64,000 bases of DNA from an uncultured beta proteobacterium (GTDB taxonomy: Bacteria; Pseudomonadota; Gammaproteobacteria; Burkholderiales; Burkholderiaceae_C): positions 1-64,000 of the forward strand of contig CAIKVZ010000033.1 of the NCBI GenBank assembly GCA_903830985.1, written 5' to 3'. The notes beneath the pieces are model-generated. The model did no database searches and had not been told where the DNA came from. It worked only from the letters and a program-made list of their open reading frames with translations. Shown here one piece after another: positions 1 through 9,125 of this stretch; position 1 is the first letter of the stretch, and each line of letters starts with the position of its first letter. The translations under genes were made by a program, and so were the position numbers.

Positions 1-375
1 AACGACTTGGACAAACAGTTCTGTGAACTCGTTCAGGTGCAAAGCACGAAATTCCCGGATCGTGCGATGGGCCGGAAAGTTGTCCGCGCACAGCACCCGA
101 AACGCCACGTCCTCGTGAAGCTTCTTGGCAATCTTGCGCGAGCTGAAGACGCCGGTGGCGTAACCGTAAATCAAGACCTTGACCATCATGGACGGATGAA
201 ACGGCTGGTTGCGTGAGCCACCGCCAGCGTAACGCGCATGAAAGGCGCTCAGGTTCAGGCTGTCCACGGTGTCGCTGATGAAGTACGCCAGGTGACCCTG
301 CGGCAACCATTCCTCCAGCGAACAAGGCATCAGGTATTGCTGGCCGGGTAAATAAGGAACGTAGCTTGTGCTCAT
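1..375 (-). CDS. IS1182-family transposase, N-terminal part (cut by window edge)
   Basis: The reverse strand is open from an ATG at 375 to the first base of the window (125 codons), so the ORF track missed it. It begins MSTSYVPYLPGQQYLMP and contains FPAHRTIREFRALHLNEF, the DUF772-type N-terminal domain seen in IS1182/IS5-like DDE transposases. The DDE catalytic core lies beyond the left edge. It sits just downstream of a polysaccharide locus, and such loci often collect insertion sequences. The insertion-sequence end should fall between 376 and about 441, but I cannot place its inverted repeat with confidence. The family call rests on motif memory. Confidence 0.8.
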   Translation of the reverse strand, partial: MSTSYVPYLPGQQYLMPCSLEEWLPQGHLAYFISDTVDSLNLSAFHARYAGGGSRNQPFHPSMMVKVLIYGYATGVFSSRKIAKKLHEDVAFRVLCADNFPAHRTIREFRALHLNEFTELFVQVV

Positions 376-441
376 CCTCAATTAACGCGCCATCTCAATT
401 GGCGTTGCTGGGGAGAACCCTAGTTTCTACCGTCCACACTC

Positions 442-1653
442 CTAGCGGGACGGGGGTGAATTCGGCGCATCGCGGCGTTGCGCCTCCTCGCTTGGGGCCC
501 ACCAAAGCTTCGTCGGCGCGCCTTGCGCTGCATCCGAATTGACCCCCGTCGCACTCACGGCCGAAGCCCGACAGGCTCCTCTGGCGATCAGCGGCGTTTC
601 GATGTAGCGCAGGCTGAGCCAGGCGCAGGCGAACACCGCGAGAAAATTCACGGGCGCGCTTTGCAGCCAGGCCAATCCCGGGACGCGGTCCTCTGACCAG
701 ACCAGAAACAGCTGCTGCCACAGGTACAGGCTGTAGGACAGGCGGCCCAGCCAGCGTAGCGCCGGCGTTTGCAGCAGCCGCCCCGGCCAGCGCGCGGCGT
801 GCAGCACCGTGCCCAGCAGCAGCAGGGGAATGAGCGCGGATTTGAAGCTCATGAGCACGAAGGCGGCCTTCCAGTTCAGTTCGGGCAGGCACTGCAGCGC
901 CAGCAGGCACAGGGCCAGCGCGGGCCAGCCGGCGGGCCAGTCAAAGAACGCCTGCAGGCGCGCGCGCCAGGCGGCGTCGGCGTACAGCAGCGCCAGCGCC
1001 ACGCCCCAGAGGATGCTGTCGGCCTGGATGTCGCTGCGCCCCCAGAACACGGTGGGTGCGGAGCCGCTCAGCTGGAACTTGAAATCCACGGCGCGCCACA
1101 GCGCCAGCAGCGCGGCGCCGGCGAGCGCCAGCCGCAGCCGGCGCTGCGGACGCTGCGCCAGCACAAAGACCAGCGGCCAGACGAAGTAGAAGTGCTCTTC
1201 CACCGCCAGCGACCAGAAGTGGCCCAGGTACCAGCTGTGCTCGGCCCAGCTGTAGTTGGCCCAGAACAGCAGCGTGCTGAGCCAGCGTCCCGGGCTGACG
1301 GACAGCGTGCCGGCCAGCGCCAGCAGACCCACCACCAGCAGGTAGGCGAAAGCGGCGGGCAGGATGCGGAATGTGCGGCGCAGGTAGAAAGACTGCAGCG
1401 ACACGCTGCCGTGGCGCTGCTCCTCGTCCAGCAGCCGGCTGGTGATGAGGAAGCCGCTCAGGCCGAAGAACAACTGAACGCCCAGCATGCCCAGGTGCTT
1501 CAGACCCGGCGCCAGGCCGGGCTCGGCACCGATGGCGGCGAGCAGCGAGTCCGAGCCGTGCGCCAGCAGCACCAGCGCAATGGCGACGGCGCGCCAGCCG
1601 TCAAGCGTCGGCAAGTGGGTCGGGGCAGCGTTGGCGCCGGTAGGCAGGTTCAT
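442..1653 (-). CDS. Membrane acyltransferase, OafA/YrhL-like (acyltransferase family 3)
   Basis: This 403-residue integral membrane protein probably transfers acetyl or another acyl group to a surface glycan. It starts LPTLDGWRAVAIALVLLAH, the family-3 signature, followed by about ten hydrophobic segments. FGLSGFLITSRLL and YLRRTFRILPA are further family motifs. The ORF track starts 45 codons upstream, but that extension is Arg/Pro rich and overlaps the upstream gene, so I use the ATG at 1653. It is the last gene of the minus-strand polysaccharide block, 17 bp after the GT4 gene. The hydrophilic tail of about 45 residues after YIETPLIARG is longer than usual and ends near the insertion sequence. 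The substrate is unknown. Confidence 0.85.
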   Translation of the reverse strand: MNLPTGANAAPTHLPTLDGWRAVAIALVLLAHGSDSLLAAIGAEPGLAPGLKHLGMLGVQLFFGLSGFLITSRLLDEEQRHGSVSLQSFYLRRTFRILPAAFAYLLVVGLLALAGTLSVSPGRWLSTLLFWANYSWAEHSWYLGHFWSLAVEEHFYFVWPLVFVLAQRPQRRLRLALAGAALLALWRAVDFKFQLSGSAPTVFWGRSDIQADSILWGVALALLYADAAWRARLQAFFDWPAGWPALALCLLALQCLPELNWKAAFVLMSFKSALIPLLLLGTVLHAARWPGRLLQTPALRWLGRLSYSLYLWQQLFLVWSEDRVPGLAWLQSAPVNFLAVFACAWLSLRYIETPLIARGACRASAVSATGVNSDAAQGAPTKLWWAPSEEAQRRDAPNSPPSR

Positions 1654-1670
1654 GGCGGTTTTTTCGGTGG

Positions 1671-2750
1671 TCAGAGGGATGGCAGGCGTTCCAGCAGTAG
1701 GCTGGCGGCGTCGTTCCAGGAATAGCGGTGCGCCCGGGCGTGGGCGCGCTGCGACAGTGCGAGCCAGTCGTCGGCGCTTTGGCGGCACAGGGCGACGATG
1801 GCCGCGGCCATGGCCTCGGGCGATTCCTTGGCCACCAGCACGCCGCAGCCCTCGCCCAGCAATTCGCTGGCCGCGCCGATGGGAACGCCGATCACCGGCG
1901 TGCGGCAGGCCATGGCTTCGAGCATGGGCAGGCCGAAGCTGTCCAGGCGCGAGCCGAACAGCCAGGCGTCACAGCGCGCGTAGATCCCCTTGAGGGCGTC
2001 CTGTGCCGGCCGATGGAAGTATTGCGTGCCTTCGGCCAGCGGCACGCTGGCCGATACCTGGTCGGCGCCGAAGGCGACGACCCTCAGTTCGGGAATCTCG
2101 CGGCGCGCCAGTTCGCAGGCGCGGGCGCAGATGTCGGCGCCCTTGATGGCGGCGGTGGCGTAGACAAAGCCCACCGTGGGCGGATTCTGGCGCGCGCGCG
2201 GCGGCGCCTGGAACTGCTCCAGGTCGACGGCATTGGGCACGACACTGATGGCCAGCTCGCCGAGCTGCGCCTCGATGGTGTGCTTCAGGTCCGAGGAGAT
2301 GGCGATCTTCACATTGGGCAGGCGCAGCGCCGCATGCACCTGCGCCACCTGGCGCGCGTCCAGCCAGACCTCGTAGCCCTGGATCAGATGCACCGGGCGC
2401 CCCTTCGTGGGCGGCAGGGCGGACATCCACAGCGCCGTTTCCCACCAGGTGGCGATGACGATGTCGGCGTCGGGCAGGTCGCTCTCCGTGATGGCGCGCG
2501 GGCGCTCCAGCACCTTGTGCGGCACGCCCGACAGGGCAATGTGGCCGCTCGCCGGGGCAAAGTGCTGGCGCAGCGCCGCCCAGTCGCGCTGCCACAGCGC
2601 GCGTGCCAGCGCGCGGGCCGAGAGTCGATCGGGCGCGCAGCTGACCACCAGCACCTCGTGGCCACGCGCTGCCAGTTGCTGCGCGTAGATGGCCACGACC
2701 CGGTTACCACCGGTGAGGTTGTCGGCCGGCAGCAGGAAAGTCACTCGCAT
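1671..2750 (-). CDS. Glycosyltransferase family 4 (GT-B)
   Basis: This 359-residue cytoplasmic GT-B glycosyltransferase of surface-polysaccharide assembly adds one sugar from a nucleotide donor. The N-terminal Rossmann half begins MRVTFLLPADNLTGGNRVV. The C-terminal half carries the donor-site region FGSRLDSFGLPMLEAMACRTPVIG, with the E-x7-E spacing typical of GT4. The start is the ATG at 2750; the longer ORF in the track runs into the upstream flippase gene. It lies between the flippase and the acyltransferase in one apparent transcription unit. Linkage and sugar cannot be read from the sequence. Confidence 0.87.
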   Translation of the reverse strand: MRVTFLLPADNLTGGNRVVAIYAQQLAARGHEVLVVSCAPDRLSARALARALWQRDWAALRQHFAPASGHIALSGVPHKVLERPRAITESDLPDADIVIATWWETALWMSALPPTKGRPVHLIQGYEVWLDARQVAQVHAALRLPNVKIAISSDLKHTIEAQLGELAISVVPNAVDLEQFQAPPRARQNPPTVGFVYATAAIKGADICARACELARREIPELRVVAFGADQVSASVPLAEGTQYFHRPAQDALKGIYARCDAWLFGSRLDSFGLPMLEAMACRTPVIGVPIGAASELLGEGCGVLVAKESPEAMAAAIVALCRQSADDWLALSQRAHARAHRYSWNDAASLLLERLPSL

Positions 2751-2781
2751 GTTGTTGTCTCCGTGGGTTGGGCGCGCTGCT

Positions 2782-4173
2782 TCATCGGGTGGCGATGGCG
2801 AGGCCGGCGTCCAGCGCCCAGCCCGCGAGCCCACCCAGGACGCAGGCCGGCAGCCAGACACGCTCGGATTTCCAGCTTAGCAGTCCGTTGCGCGCCTTGA
2901 ACCACCAGGCGATAGGCCAGGCGACGAACTGGCTCGCCACCACGGCGGCGATGGCGCCGCGCTCGCCGGCGAAGGCAAATCCGGCCGGCACCAGCAGCGC
3001 CAGCGCGAGTGCGCGCAGCGCATTGCTGGCGCTGACCCAGGCCGGCTGACCCTGGGCAAACATGAGCTGCTCGACCACCTGATTGCGCACCGCCAGCAGC
3101 CCCAGCGACAGCCACTGCAGCATCCAGCCCGCGTCCTGGTAGCGCGCATCGTAGAGCCACCAGACCAGCCAGTGACCGGCCATGAAGAGGGCGCCGCTCA
3201 GCAAGCCCAGGAACAGGTCGGCGATCTGCTGCACCTGGGCATAGACCTGTGCCGCGCGGCGTGCGTCGACGCGCAGCGCCTCGCTCAGCGTGGAAAAGAT
3301 CAGGTGGGCATTCAGGCTGCTGTACACGCCCATGACGGCGACGAGCAGCGTGCTGGCGATGGAGAAGACGCCGAAATTGGCGCTGCTCAGACTCGCGCCC
3401 AGGATCAGTTTTTCGCCATGGGCTGCGGCAAAGCCGATCACCGACGAGAGGAAGATCCACTTGCCGAAACCGACGATCTCGTGCGCGCTGGACCGGTCCC
3501 AGCGCGGTCGGCTGGGGCGGCCCGGCAGGTAGCGGTGGCTCAGCACGGTGCGCGCAGCGCTCGATACCAGCGTGCCCACAAGCAGGCTCCAGACCGAGCG
3601 CGTGGCCAGCGCCAGACCCAGGGTCACGACCATGGCGATGAGCTGCGACATCAGTTCGAGCCGCGCCAGATGACCCAGTTGCAGGGCGCGCTGCGCCAGC
3701 GCCAGCTTCATCGACTCCAGGCCCTGCAGCAGGGCGCACAGGCTGAACACGGCGATCATGGCCGGCAGGCGGGCATCGGCGTACACCGTTCCCTGCGGGA
3801 ACCGGCCGGACTGGCCGGCCCAGCGCATGGCCGCCGCGCACAGCAGCACCACCGCGCACAGCAGCACGCTGCGCAGCAATTGCACTGACCAGGCCGTGCC
3901 CAGAAAGGCCGGCTGTGTGCCGCGTTCGCTCTTGACCACGCTTTGCCACACACCCAGGTCGGAGAACATCACGAGCGCGAAATACAGGGTGTTGACCGCG
4001 GCCACGAGACCGAAGGCTTCGGGCAGGAGCAGGCGCGTGAGCAGCAGGTTGCTCAGCAGGCGCAAGCCCTGCGAAGAAATATTGCCACCAAGCAACCAGC
4101 CGGCGGCGCGCGCCATGCGTGGGCGCAGCGCGGATGCCGACGGGGCTGCCGTGACGCGGTCCATGGCCGCCAT
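2782..4173 (-). CDS. Polysaccharide flippase, Wzx-like (MATE/MOP superfamily)
   Basis: This 463-residue polytopic membrane protein starts WLLGGNISSQGLRLLSNLLLTRLLLPEAFGL, the hallmark N-terminus of lipopolysaccharide flippases. About 12-14 hydrophobic segments follow. It is expected to flip undecaprenyl-linked oligosaccharide across the inner membrane. The ATG at 4173 abuts the stop of the upstream GT2 gene (TAA at 4174-4176), so translation is probably coupled. A second ATG three codons in is also possible. Neighbouring glycosyltransferases and a Wza-type exporter fit a Wzx/Wzy or related pathway, but no polymerase is seen in the window. Confidence 0.88.
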   Translation of the reverse strand: MAAMDRVTAAPSASALRPRMARAAGWLLGGNISSQGLRLLSNLLLTRLLLPEAFGLVAAVNTLYFALVMFSDLGVWQSVVKSERGTQPAFLGTAWSVQLLRSVLLCAVVLLCAAAMRWAGQSGRFPQGTVYADARLPAMIAVFSLCALLQGLESMKLALAQRALQLGHLARLELMSQLIAMVVTLGLALATRSVWSLLVGTLVSSAARTVLSHRYLPGRPSRPRWDRSSAHEIVGFGKWIFLSSVIGFAAAHGEKLILGASLSSANFGVFSIASTLLVAVMGVYSSLNAHLIFSTLSEALRVDARRAAQVYAQVQQIADLFLGLLSGALFMAGHWLVWWLYDARYQDAGWMLQWLSLGLLAVRNQVVEQLMFAQGQPAWVSASNALRALALALLVPAGFAFAGERGAIAAVVASQFVAWPIAWWFKARNGLLSWKSERVWLPACVLGGLAGWALDAGLAIATR

Positions 4174-5142
4174 TTACCAGGGGCGCGCCGGCGCGGTGCG
4201 ACCGGCGCGGGTGTCGTGCCAGGCCTGCTTGAGCTGCTGGCAATGTGCTGCAAAATCGCGCGCCTTGGCGTCCTGGCGGGTCAGCATGGCCTTGCACTGG
4301 CGCAGCCGGTGCCAGCCCCATTCCAGCCAGTGCAGTCCTGCGGCGCCGAGGGCGCCATGGTGCTTGCGGTAGTACAGCAGGCCGCTGCGCATGCGCCAGC
4401 TCTCCAGCTGTGAGCCGGCGCGTGACACGCGTTCGCTGCGCACGGTCTTGGCCGAGGCGCCGCCGATGTGCATGGCCTTGAGTCCGGGCCAGTAGTGGAT
4501 CTTCAAGCCCTGTTGCTGCATGCGCCGGCACAGGTCGACCTCTTCGTAGTACATGAAGAAGCGCTCGTCAAAACCGCCCAGGCGCACGAACACGGCGCGC
4601 GGGATGAAGACAAAGGCGCCGGGGATCCAGTCCACGACGGCGTCCTGCTCGGGGTCGGCCCAACGCCGGTCCAGCCGGGCCAGCCAGCGGCTGTGGGGAT
4701 GGCGTGCCGCCAAGCCTGAGAGCGTGAAGAACTCGTCGCGCAGCGTTGGGAACATGCGCGCCGAAGGCTGCCGCAGGCCGTCGACGTCGACCAGTTCACC
4801 GCCGGCCAGTCCGGTGTCGGGGTGCTGTTCGAGCCGCGCCAGGCCTCGTCGCAGCGCGCCCGCATGGGGCAGGGCGTCGGGGTTGAGCAGCAACAGATGG
4901 CGCCCGCTGGCGTGTTGCGCGGCCAGATTGTTGCCCGCGGCAAAGCCCAGGTTTTGCGCGCTGGCAATGACCTGCACCCAGGGATGGGCGCTGCGCACTG
5001 TCTGCACGGTGTCGTCCTTCGAGGCGTTGTCCAGCACGATGACCTGCGCTGAAAGGCCCTGGATTTCCTGTGCCAGATGGCGCAGCAGGCGGTCCATGAG
5101 CGGCGCCGAGTTGTAGGTGACGATCAGTATGGAGAGGTCCAT
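4174..5142 (-). CDS. Glycosyltransferase family 2, rhamnosyltransferase-like
   Basis: This 322-residue GT-A enzyme begins MDLSILIVTYNSAPLMDRLL. It has the nucleotide-binding pattern VIVLDNASKDDT and a donor DxD-type site LLLLNPDALPH. The segment MYYEEVDLCRRMQQQG is the conserved (E/D)D acceptor-side motif of WcaA/RfbF-like rhamnosyltransferases. It has no membrane anchor. The stop abuts the flippase start. It probably adds one sugar to the growing repeat unit on the cytoplasmic face; donor identity is not determinable. Confidence 0.88.
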   Translation of the reverse strand: MDLSILIVTYNSAPLMDRLLRHLAQEIQGLSAQVIVLDNASKDDTVQTVRSAHPWVQVIASAQNLGFAAGNNLAAQHASGRHLLLLNPDALPHAGALRRGLARLEQHPDTGLAGGELVDVDGLRQPSARMFPTLRDEFFTLSGLAARHPHSRWLARLDRRWADPEQDAVVDWIPGAFVFIPRAVFVRLGGFDERFFMYYEEVDLCRRMQQQGLKIHYWPGLKAMHIGGASAKTVRSERVSRAGSQLESWRMRSGLLYYRKHHGALGAAGLHWLEWGWHRLRQCKAMLTRQDAKARDFAAHCQQLKQAWHDTRAGRTAPARPW

Positions 5143-5145
5143 GGC

Positions 5146-6375
5146 TCAGGCTCCTGCGCGGGCAAATCGGGAAAATATCCGGCTCAGCTGCAGCACATTG
5201 CGCGCCAGATCAAAGTCGCTCAGCACCTTGGCGCGCGCGGTCTGCGCCAGCGCTACACGCAGCGCCGGCTCGAGCAGCAGTCGCCGCAATTGCTCGCTCA
5301 GGCTGTCGACGTCGCCGGGCGTGGCCAACAGCCCGCTGTGGCCGTGCTGGATCAGCTCGGGGATGCCGTTGACCGGTGTGGAGACGCAGGGCACGCCGCT
5401 GGACATGGCCTCCATCAGCACCACCGGTATGCCTTCGGCCAGGCTGGGCAGAACAAAGATGTCGGCACTGGCGAACTGCGCACGTACCTGGGCCTGGTTC
5501 AGCGCGCCCGTGAGTTGAATCTGCGCGCCCAGGTCGAGTTCCTGTACGGCCTGCGCTATGCGCTCGCGGTCCGGGCCATCGCCCACCAGGGTCAGGGAGA
5601 AGTCCAGTCCTTCGTCGCGCAGCCTGGCGCAAGCCTGCACCAGCAGGATCTGGCCCTTGGCCGGTGTCAGTCGGCCCACGCACAGCAGCCGCAGGGGCTG
5701 CGCTTGGGGCGCGCGCTGGCTGAAGCTGAATTGGTCCGGGTCCACGCCGAGCCGGCAGACCTGAAGCTTGGCCCAGTCCCGGGGCTGGCCGATGCGCATC
5801 AACTGCCCCTTGGCAAACTGGCTGATGCACAGCACGGCGTCGGCCTGTGCCAGCTTGAGCGCCAGGTGCTGGCCTGCCACATCGTCAAATTCGTCCGGCC
5901 CATGGATGGTGTAGGACAGGTGGCAGTTGTTCAACTGCTTCACCAGCACGCCCACGGTGGCGCTGGCATTGCCGAAATGCACGTGCAGCTGCGTCATGCC
6001 GCGCTGCGCCATCCAGCGCGCCACCATCGCCGCCTCGACCGCGTAGGCCAGGCCGTAGAGCCGGCTGCCTTGCTTGCCCAGTCGCAGTCCTGCGCGCAGT
6101 GTGGCGCCCAGGTGTTGCGGTGAGCGCCAGGCCCACCAGGCCAGCGCGGCCAGCGCGCCGCGCCAGCCCTCGGCCTTGACGCAGTAGGTGGCTGCGGCCT
6201 CACGCGCTTCGTCGCCGTCCATGTCCTGCGGCGCACGGTCTGGCGGATTGATGGATGCGGTCGCAATGACGTGTCCCAGCACGCGCAGGCGCTGCACTTC
6301 GCGCAGGATGAAGGTGTGGGAGATGGCCGGGTAGCGGCTCACCAGATAGGCCATCGGGGTGTCGGAGTGTTGCAT
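5146..6375 (-). CDS. Glycosyltransferase family 4, WcaL/colanic-acid type
   Basis: GT-B glycosyltransferase of 409 residues from the chosen start. MAYLVSRYPAISHTFILREV is the diagnostic N-terminus of the colanic-acid/exopolysaccharide GT4 group. The C-terminal donor motif is VLPSLAEGIPVVLMEAMSSG. The start is uncertain: ATG codons exist at 6429, 6375 and 6354 and none has a clear Shine-Dalgarno. The stretch encoded upstream of 6375 is Pro/Thr rich and unlike the family, so I prefer 6375. The 6429 start would lie only 3 bp after the previous stop. It belongs to the same operon as its neighbours. Confidence 0.85.
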   Translation of the reverse strand: MQHSDTPMAYLVSRYPAISHTFILREVQRLRVLGHVIATASINPPDRAPQDMDGDEAREAAATYCVKAEGWRGALAALAWWAWRSPQHLGATLRAGLRLGKQGSRLYGLAYAVEAAMVARWMAQRGMTQLHVHFGNASATVGVLVKQLNNCHLSYTIHGPDEFDDVAGQHLALKLAQADAVLCISQFAKGQLMRIGQPRDWAKLQVCRLGVDPDQFSFSQRAPQAQPLRLLCVGRLTPAKGQILLVQACARLRDEGLDFSLTLVGDGPDRERIAQAVQELDLGAQIQLTGALNQAQVRAQFASADIFVLPSLAEGIPVVLMEAMSSGVPCVSTPVNGIPELIQHGHSGLLATPGDVDSLSEQLRRLLLEPALRVALAQTARAKVLSDFDLARNVLQLSRIFSRFARAGA

Positions 6376-6432
6376 GGGAGTTGGCGTGGCAGGGGTACAG
6401 GAAGGGTGGCCAGGGAGGGGGGTGGGCATGAC

Positions 6433-8031
6433 TCAGGCGCGCAGGGGACGCGCCGGGATGCCACCCAGGGTTTGGTGCGCGGCGACGCTGCGCGTGACCA
6501 CGGCATTCGCACCGATCACGCTGTTGGCGCCAATGCTGGCGCCGCGCAGCACGCTCACGCCGCGTCCCAGCCAGACGTTGGCGCCGATGTCGATGGCCGT
6601 GGCGTCGTGGCCGCTGTGGCGCAGGGTCGCCGTGCCGGTGCGGTGGTTGGCGTCGCGGATGCTGCTGTATTCGCCCACCATGCAGCCGGCACCCAGCACC
6701 ACGCTGTCAAAGGCCACGATGTGCACGCCGCTGGACAGCACGACACCGTCGCCCAGCGTGATGGAGCCCGCGCCTTGGGTCTCCAGGTAGACCCCGGGAT
6801 AGAGCAGAGCGTTGCGTCCCAGCCGGATGTTTCGCGTGCCATGCAGTTGCAAGGCGCCCAGGATCACGTTGGACGGGTCGACGCGGCAGCCAATGGCTTC
6901 CTGCAGACGCGCCAGATGCCACAGGCGTTGCGCGCGCGCGCCGAGCGCCCTTTGGCACCAGGCCAGCGGCGTCAGCGCCAACGTCAACAGCGACTTCAGG
7001 GCAAAGCTGGGCGGCGGGGCGGCTTCCTTGTAATCCACCAGCCTGAGGGTCTTTTGCTGGCGGGCCGCACGGCGCCATTGCAGCTGTCCGAAGAACGCCG
7101 GTATTTTTTGCGCATGGGCGTGCAGCGCGTAGGCGGCGCACAGGCCCCATTGGCCCGGGGCTTTCCAGGCGCAGCGTTGCATTGTGCGCAGCCACAGCAG
7201 CACGACCGGCAGCAGCAGCGCCAGCGCCACTGCCGGCGCCAGCCACAGCGCTGCCAGCCACAGGGGAGCTGCTGCCAGGAACAGTGCGCCGTGGCGGAAG
7301 TCGCGGCGCGCTTCGTGCTGCCAGAGCGCGTCGCCGCGCAAGCGCATGCGCTGTGCGACCTCGGCGTAGGCGATGCCGGAGCGGTAGGCGCGCAGGCAAT
7401 AAGCGCGCAGCGTGTTCAGCGCCAGATCGTGGCGCGTCATGGGCGCGTCGATGTGCTCGATCTGCCAGCCGGCGGCGCGCAGGCGCGCGCACAGTTCGGG
7501 CTCTTCGCCGGCGTTGAGCGTGGCATCAAAGCCTTCGACCTGGGCCAGCGCTGCGCGGCGCACCAGCACGTCACCGCCGAAGTACAGCGTGCGCCCGGCG
7601 GGGTAGATCCAGTCCAGGTCGAGCACGCGGGTGAACCACGACTGTTCCGGCTTCGACTCGCGGCGGTGGCCCCAGACGGCGCACAGGCTGTGGTCGAGCA
7701 GGGTGTGCAGCGCGAGTGGCACGAAGTCGGCGTGCAACTCGGTGTCGCCGTCGAGGAACAGCACGTAGCTGCCCTGCGCTGTGCGCCAGCCCAGGTTGCG
7801 CGCCTTGGCCGCGCAAGGGCGGGTGTCGTCGAGCAGCAGCGCCGTGGCGCCAAAGGCACGCGCCCTGGCCAGGCTGTCGTCGCTCGAGCGCGAGTCCACG
7901 TAGATCAATTCGTAGGGCGTCTGCTCCCAGTTGGCCTGGCGCACCGAGCGCAGACAGGCGTCCAGGCGGGCGCCTTCATTGCGCCCGATCACCACGACCG
8001 AGACTTCAGGTTTTGGGGTATTCAGTTTCAT
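6433..8031 (-). CDS. GT2 glycosyltransferase fused to a hexapeptide-repeat acyltransferase
   Basis: This 532-residue two-domain protein has a GT-A domain at about residues 9-250 (VSVVVIGRNEGARLDACLRS, VDSRSSDDS, VLFLDGDTELH). A hydrophobic pair near residues 260-300 may anchor it to the membrane. From about residue 390 there is a left-handed beta-helix with hexapeptide turns (IRLGRNALLYPGVYLE, VWLGRGVSVLRGASIGANS) ending GGIPARPLRA, typical of acetyltransferases of the CysE/WbbJ type. The fusion suggests a sugar is added and an acyl group placed by one polypeptide. Start MKLNTPKPEV at 8031, 27 bp after the exporter gene. The order GT-TM-LbH is what is visible; the substrate is unknown. Confidence 0.85.
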   Translation of the reverse strand: MKLNTPKPEVSVVVIGRNEGARLDACLRSVRQANWEQTPYELIYVDSRSSDDSLARARAFGATALLLDDTRPCAAKARNLGWRTAQGSYVLFLDGDTELHADFVPLALHTLLDHSLCAVWGHRRESKPEQSWFTRVLDLDWIYPAGRTLYFGGDVLVRRAALAQVEGFDATLNAGEEPELCARLRAAGWQIEHIDAPMTRHDLALNTLRAYCLRAYRSGIAYAEVAQRMRLRGDALWQHEARRDFRHGALFLAAAPLWLAALWLAPAVALALLLPVVLLWLRTMQRCAWKAPGQWGLCAAYALHAHAQKIPAFFGQLQWRRAARQQKTLRLVDYKEAAPPPSFALKSLLTLALTPLAWCQRALGARAQRLWHLARLQEAIGCRVDPSNVILGALQLHGTRNIRLGRNALLYPGVYLETQGAGSITLGDGVVLSSGVHIVAFDSVVLGAGCMVGEYSSIRDANHRTGTATLRHSGHDATAIDIGANVWLGRGVSVLRGASIGANSVIGANAVVTRSVAAHQTLGGIPARPLRA

Positions 8032-8057
8032 GTCATGGGTTCCGGGACTTGCAGCGC

Positions 8058-9125
8058 TTACTTGACCGAGGCACTGGCCGTGGCCGCGCCGCTGGCTGTG
8101 AGGTTTTTCACCGTCAGGCCAAAGGTCAGCACGGAAATGCCGGGCGACAGCTGGCGCATCAGGTAGCCCAGTTCAGCCACGTTGCTCTTGGGGATGAAGA
8201 CCACGTCGCCGTCCTCGAGTGCGTAGTTCGCGGAACGTGACACGTCCATCAGTTCGGAGAAGGCGATGACCCGCATTTGCTGCGCGCCGGCGCGGTACAC
8301 GGCGATCTGCTGCGCCGCCGCGTCTTCGTTCGGGCCGCCCGCCTGCGCCAGCGCGTCCAGCACCGTCATGCGTGGTGTGAGCCGGTAGGAGCCCGGTTTG
8401 GGGACCGCGCCCAGCACGTAGACCGAGGTGTCGGAGGAGTCGGGAATGAAAACGATGTCGCCCTTTTTCATGCGCATGTTGTAGCTCGGGTCGCCGTTGA
8501 GCAGCGACTTGAGGTCCACCCAGATCAGCTTGTCGCGTCCCCGCATGATGGCGCAGCGCGTGAGCGTGGCCTGCTTGTCCAGCAGCGGCATGGCGCCGGC
8601 GCTGGCCAGCACTTCGGCCAGCGTGGGGGGATGGGTGAACTTCTGCGCACCGGCACGTTCCACTCGGCCCAGCACCGTAACCTGGTTGGAGGTGTACTGA
8701 TCGACGGCCAGCGTCACGCTGGGCTGGCTGAAGAACTCCTGCAGGCGCTGGCGAATCAGGGTGCGCGCGTCGTCGCGCGTGAGTTCGTTGACAAACACGT
8801 TGCCGATCAGGGGCACGGTGATGATGCCGTCGGGACCCACGGTATGCGTGCCGCTGACTTCGGGACGGGCAAAGACATCGAGTTTGAGCACGTCGCCGCC
8901 GCCCAGTTGGTACACCGGATTCACCAACTCTTCGAGCAGCGCCAGGTCCTCCCTGGAGGCCAGGTTGGCGGCGGCCGTGTGCTCCACCGGCTTGAAGCGC
9001 AGCGCGTTGGCTGCTTCCGGCGTGCCGGGCAGCGGTGCAGGAGCGCTGGCGCAACCCGCCAGCAGGCCGATCAGGCTCAGGCAAAGCGTGCGCCGCAGGG
9101 CTTGGAAAAGGGATGGTGCTTGCAT
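8058..9125 (-). CDS. Polysaccharide export outer-membrane lipoprotein, Wza-like
   Basis: This 355-residue secreted protein has a type II signal peptide (LCLSLIGLLAGCAS, lipobox LAGC near residue 25). A poly_export domain follows (YQLGGGDVLKLDVFARPEVSG, VGPDGIITVPLIGNV), then SLBB repeats (VTVLGRVERAGAQKF; VYVLGAVPKPGSY). It would form the outer-membrane exit channel for the polysaccharide. The ATG at 9125 places the signal peptide correctly, whereas the track start at 9230 adds 35 non-signal residues. It is the first gene of the minus-strand block, divergent from the response regulator across 126 bp. Its usual partner Wzc is not in the window. Confidence 0.9.
   Translation of the reverse strand: MQAPSLFQALRRTLCLSLIGLLAGCASAPAPLPGTPEAANALRFKPVEHTAAANLASREDLALLEELVNPVYQLGGGDVLKLDVFARPEVSGTHTVGPDGIITVPLIGNVFVNELTRDDARTLIRQRLQEFFSQPSVTLAVDQYTSNQVTVLGRVERAGAQKFTHPPTLAEVLASAGAMPLLDKQATLTRCAIMRGRDKLIWVDLKSLLNGDPSYNMRMKKGDIVFIPDSSDTSVYVLGAVPKPGSYRLTPRMTVLDALAQAGGPNEDAAAQQIAVYRAGAQQMRVIAFSELMDVSRSANYALEDGDVVFIPKSNVAELGYLMRQLSPGISVLTFGLTVKNLTASGAATASASVK

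Noticed and set aside
769-1725. 318-aa plus-strand ORF opposite the acyltransferase
   Set aside because: Composition is Gln/Arg/Ala-rich shadow of a high-GC gene; no motif, and the minus frame encodes a clear membrane acyltransferase.
2741-4531. 596-aa minus ORF over the flippase and GT2 genes
   Set aside because: Arg/Ala-rich off-frame reading; it covers two well-formed genes in the correct frames.
6271-8166. 631-aa plus ORF opposite the GT2-hexapeptide gene
   Set aside because: His/Gln/Arg-rich antisense shadow without domain signal.
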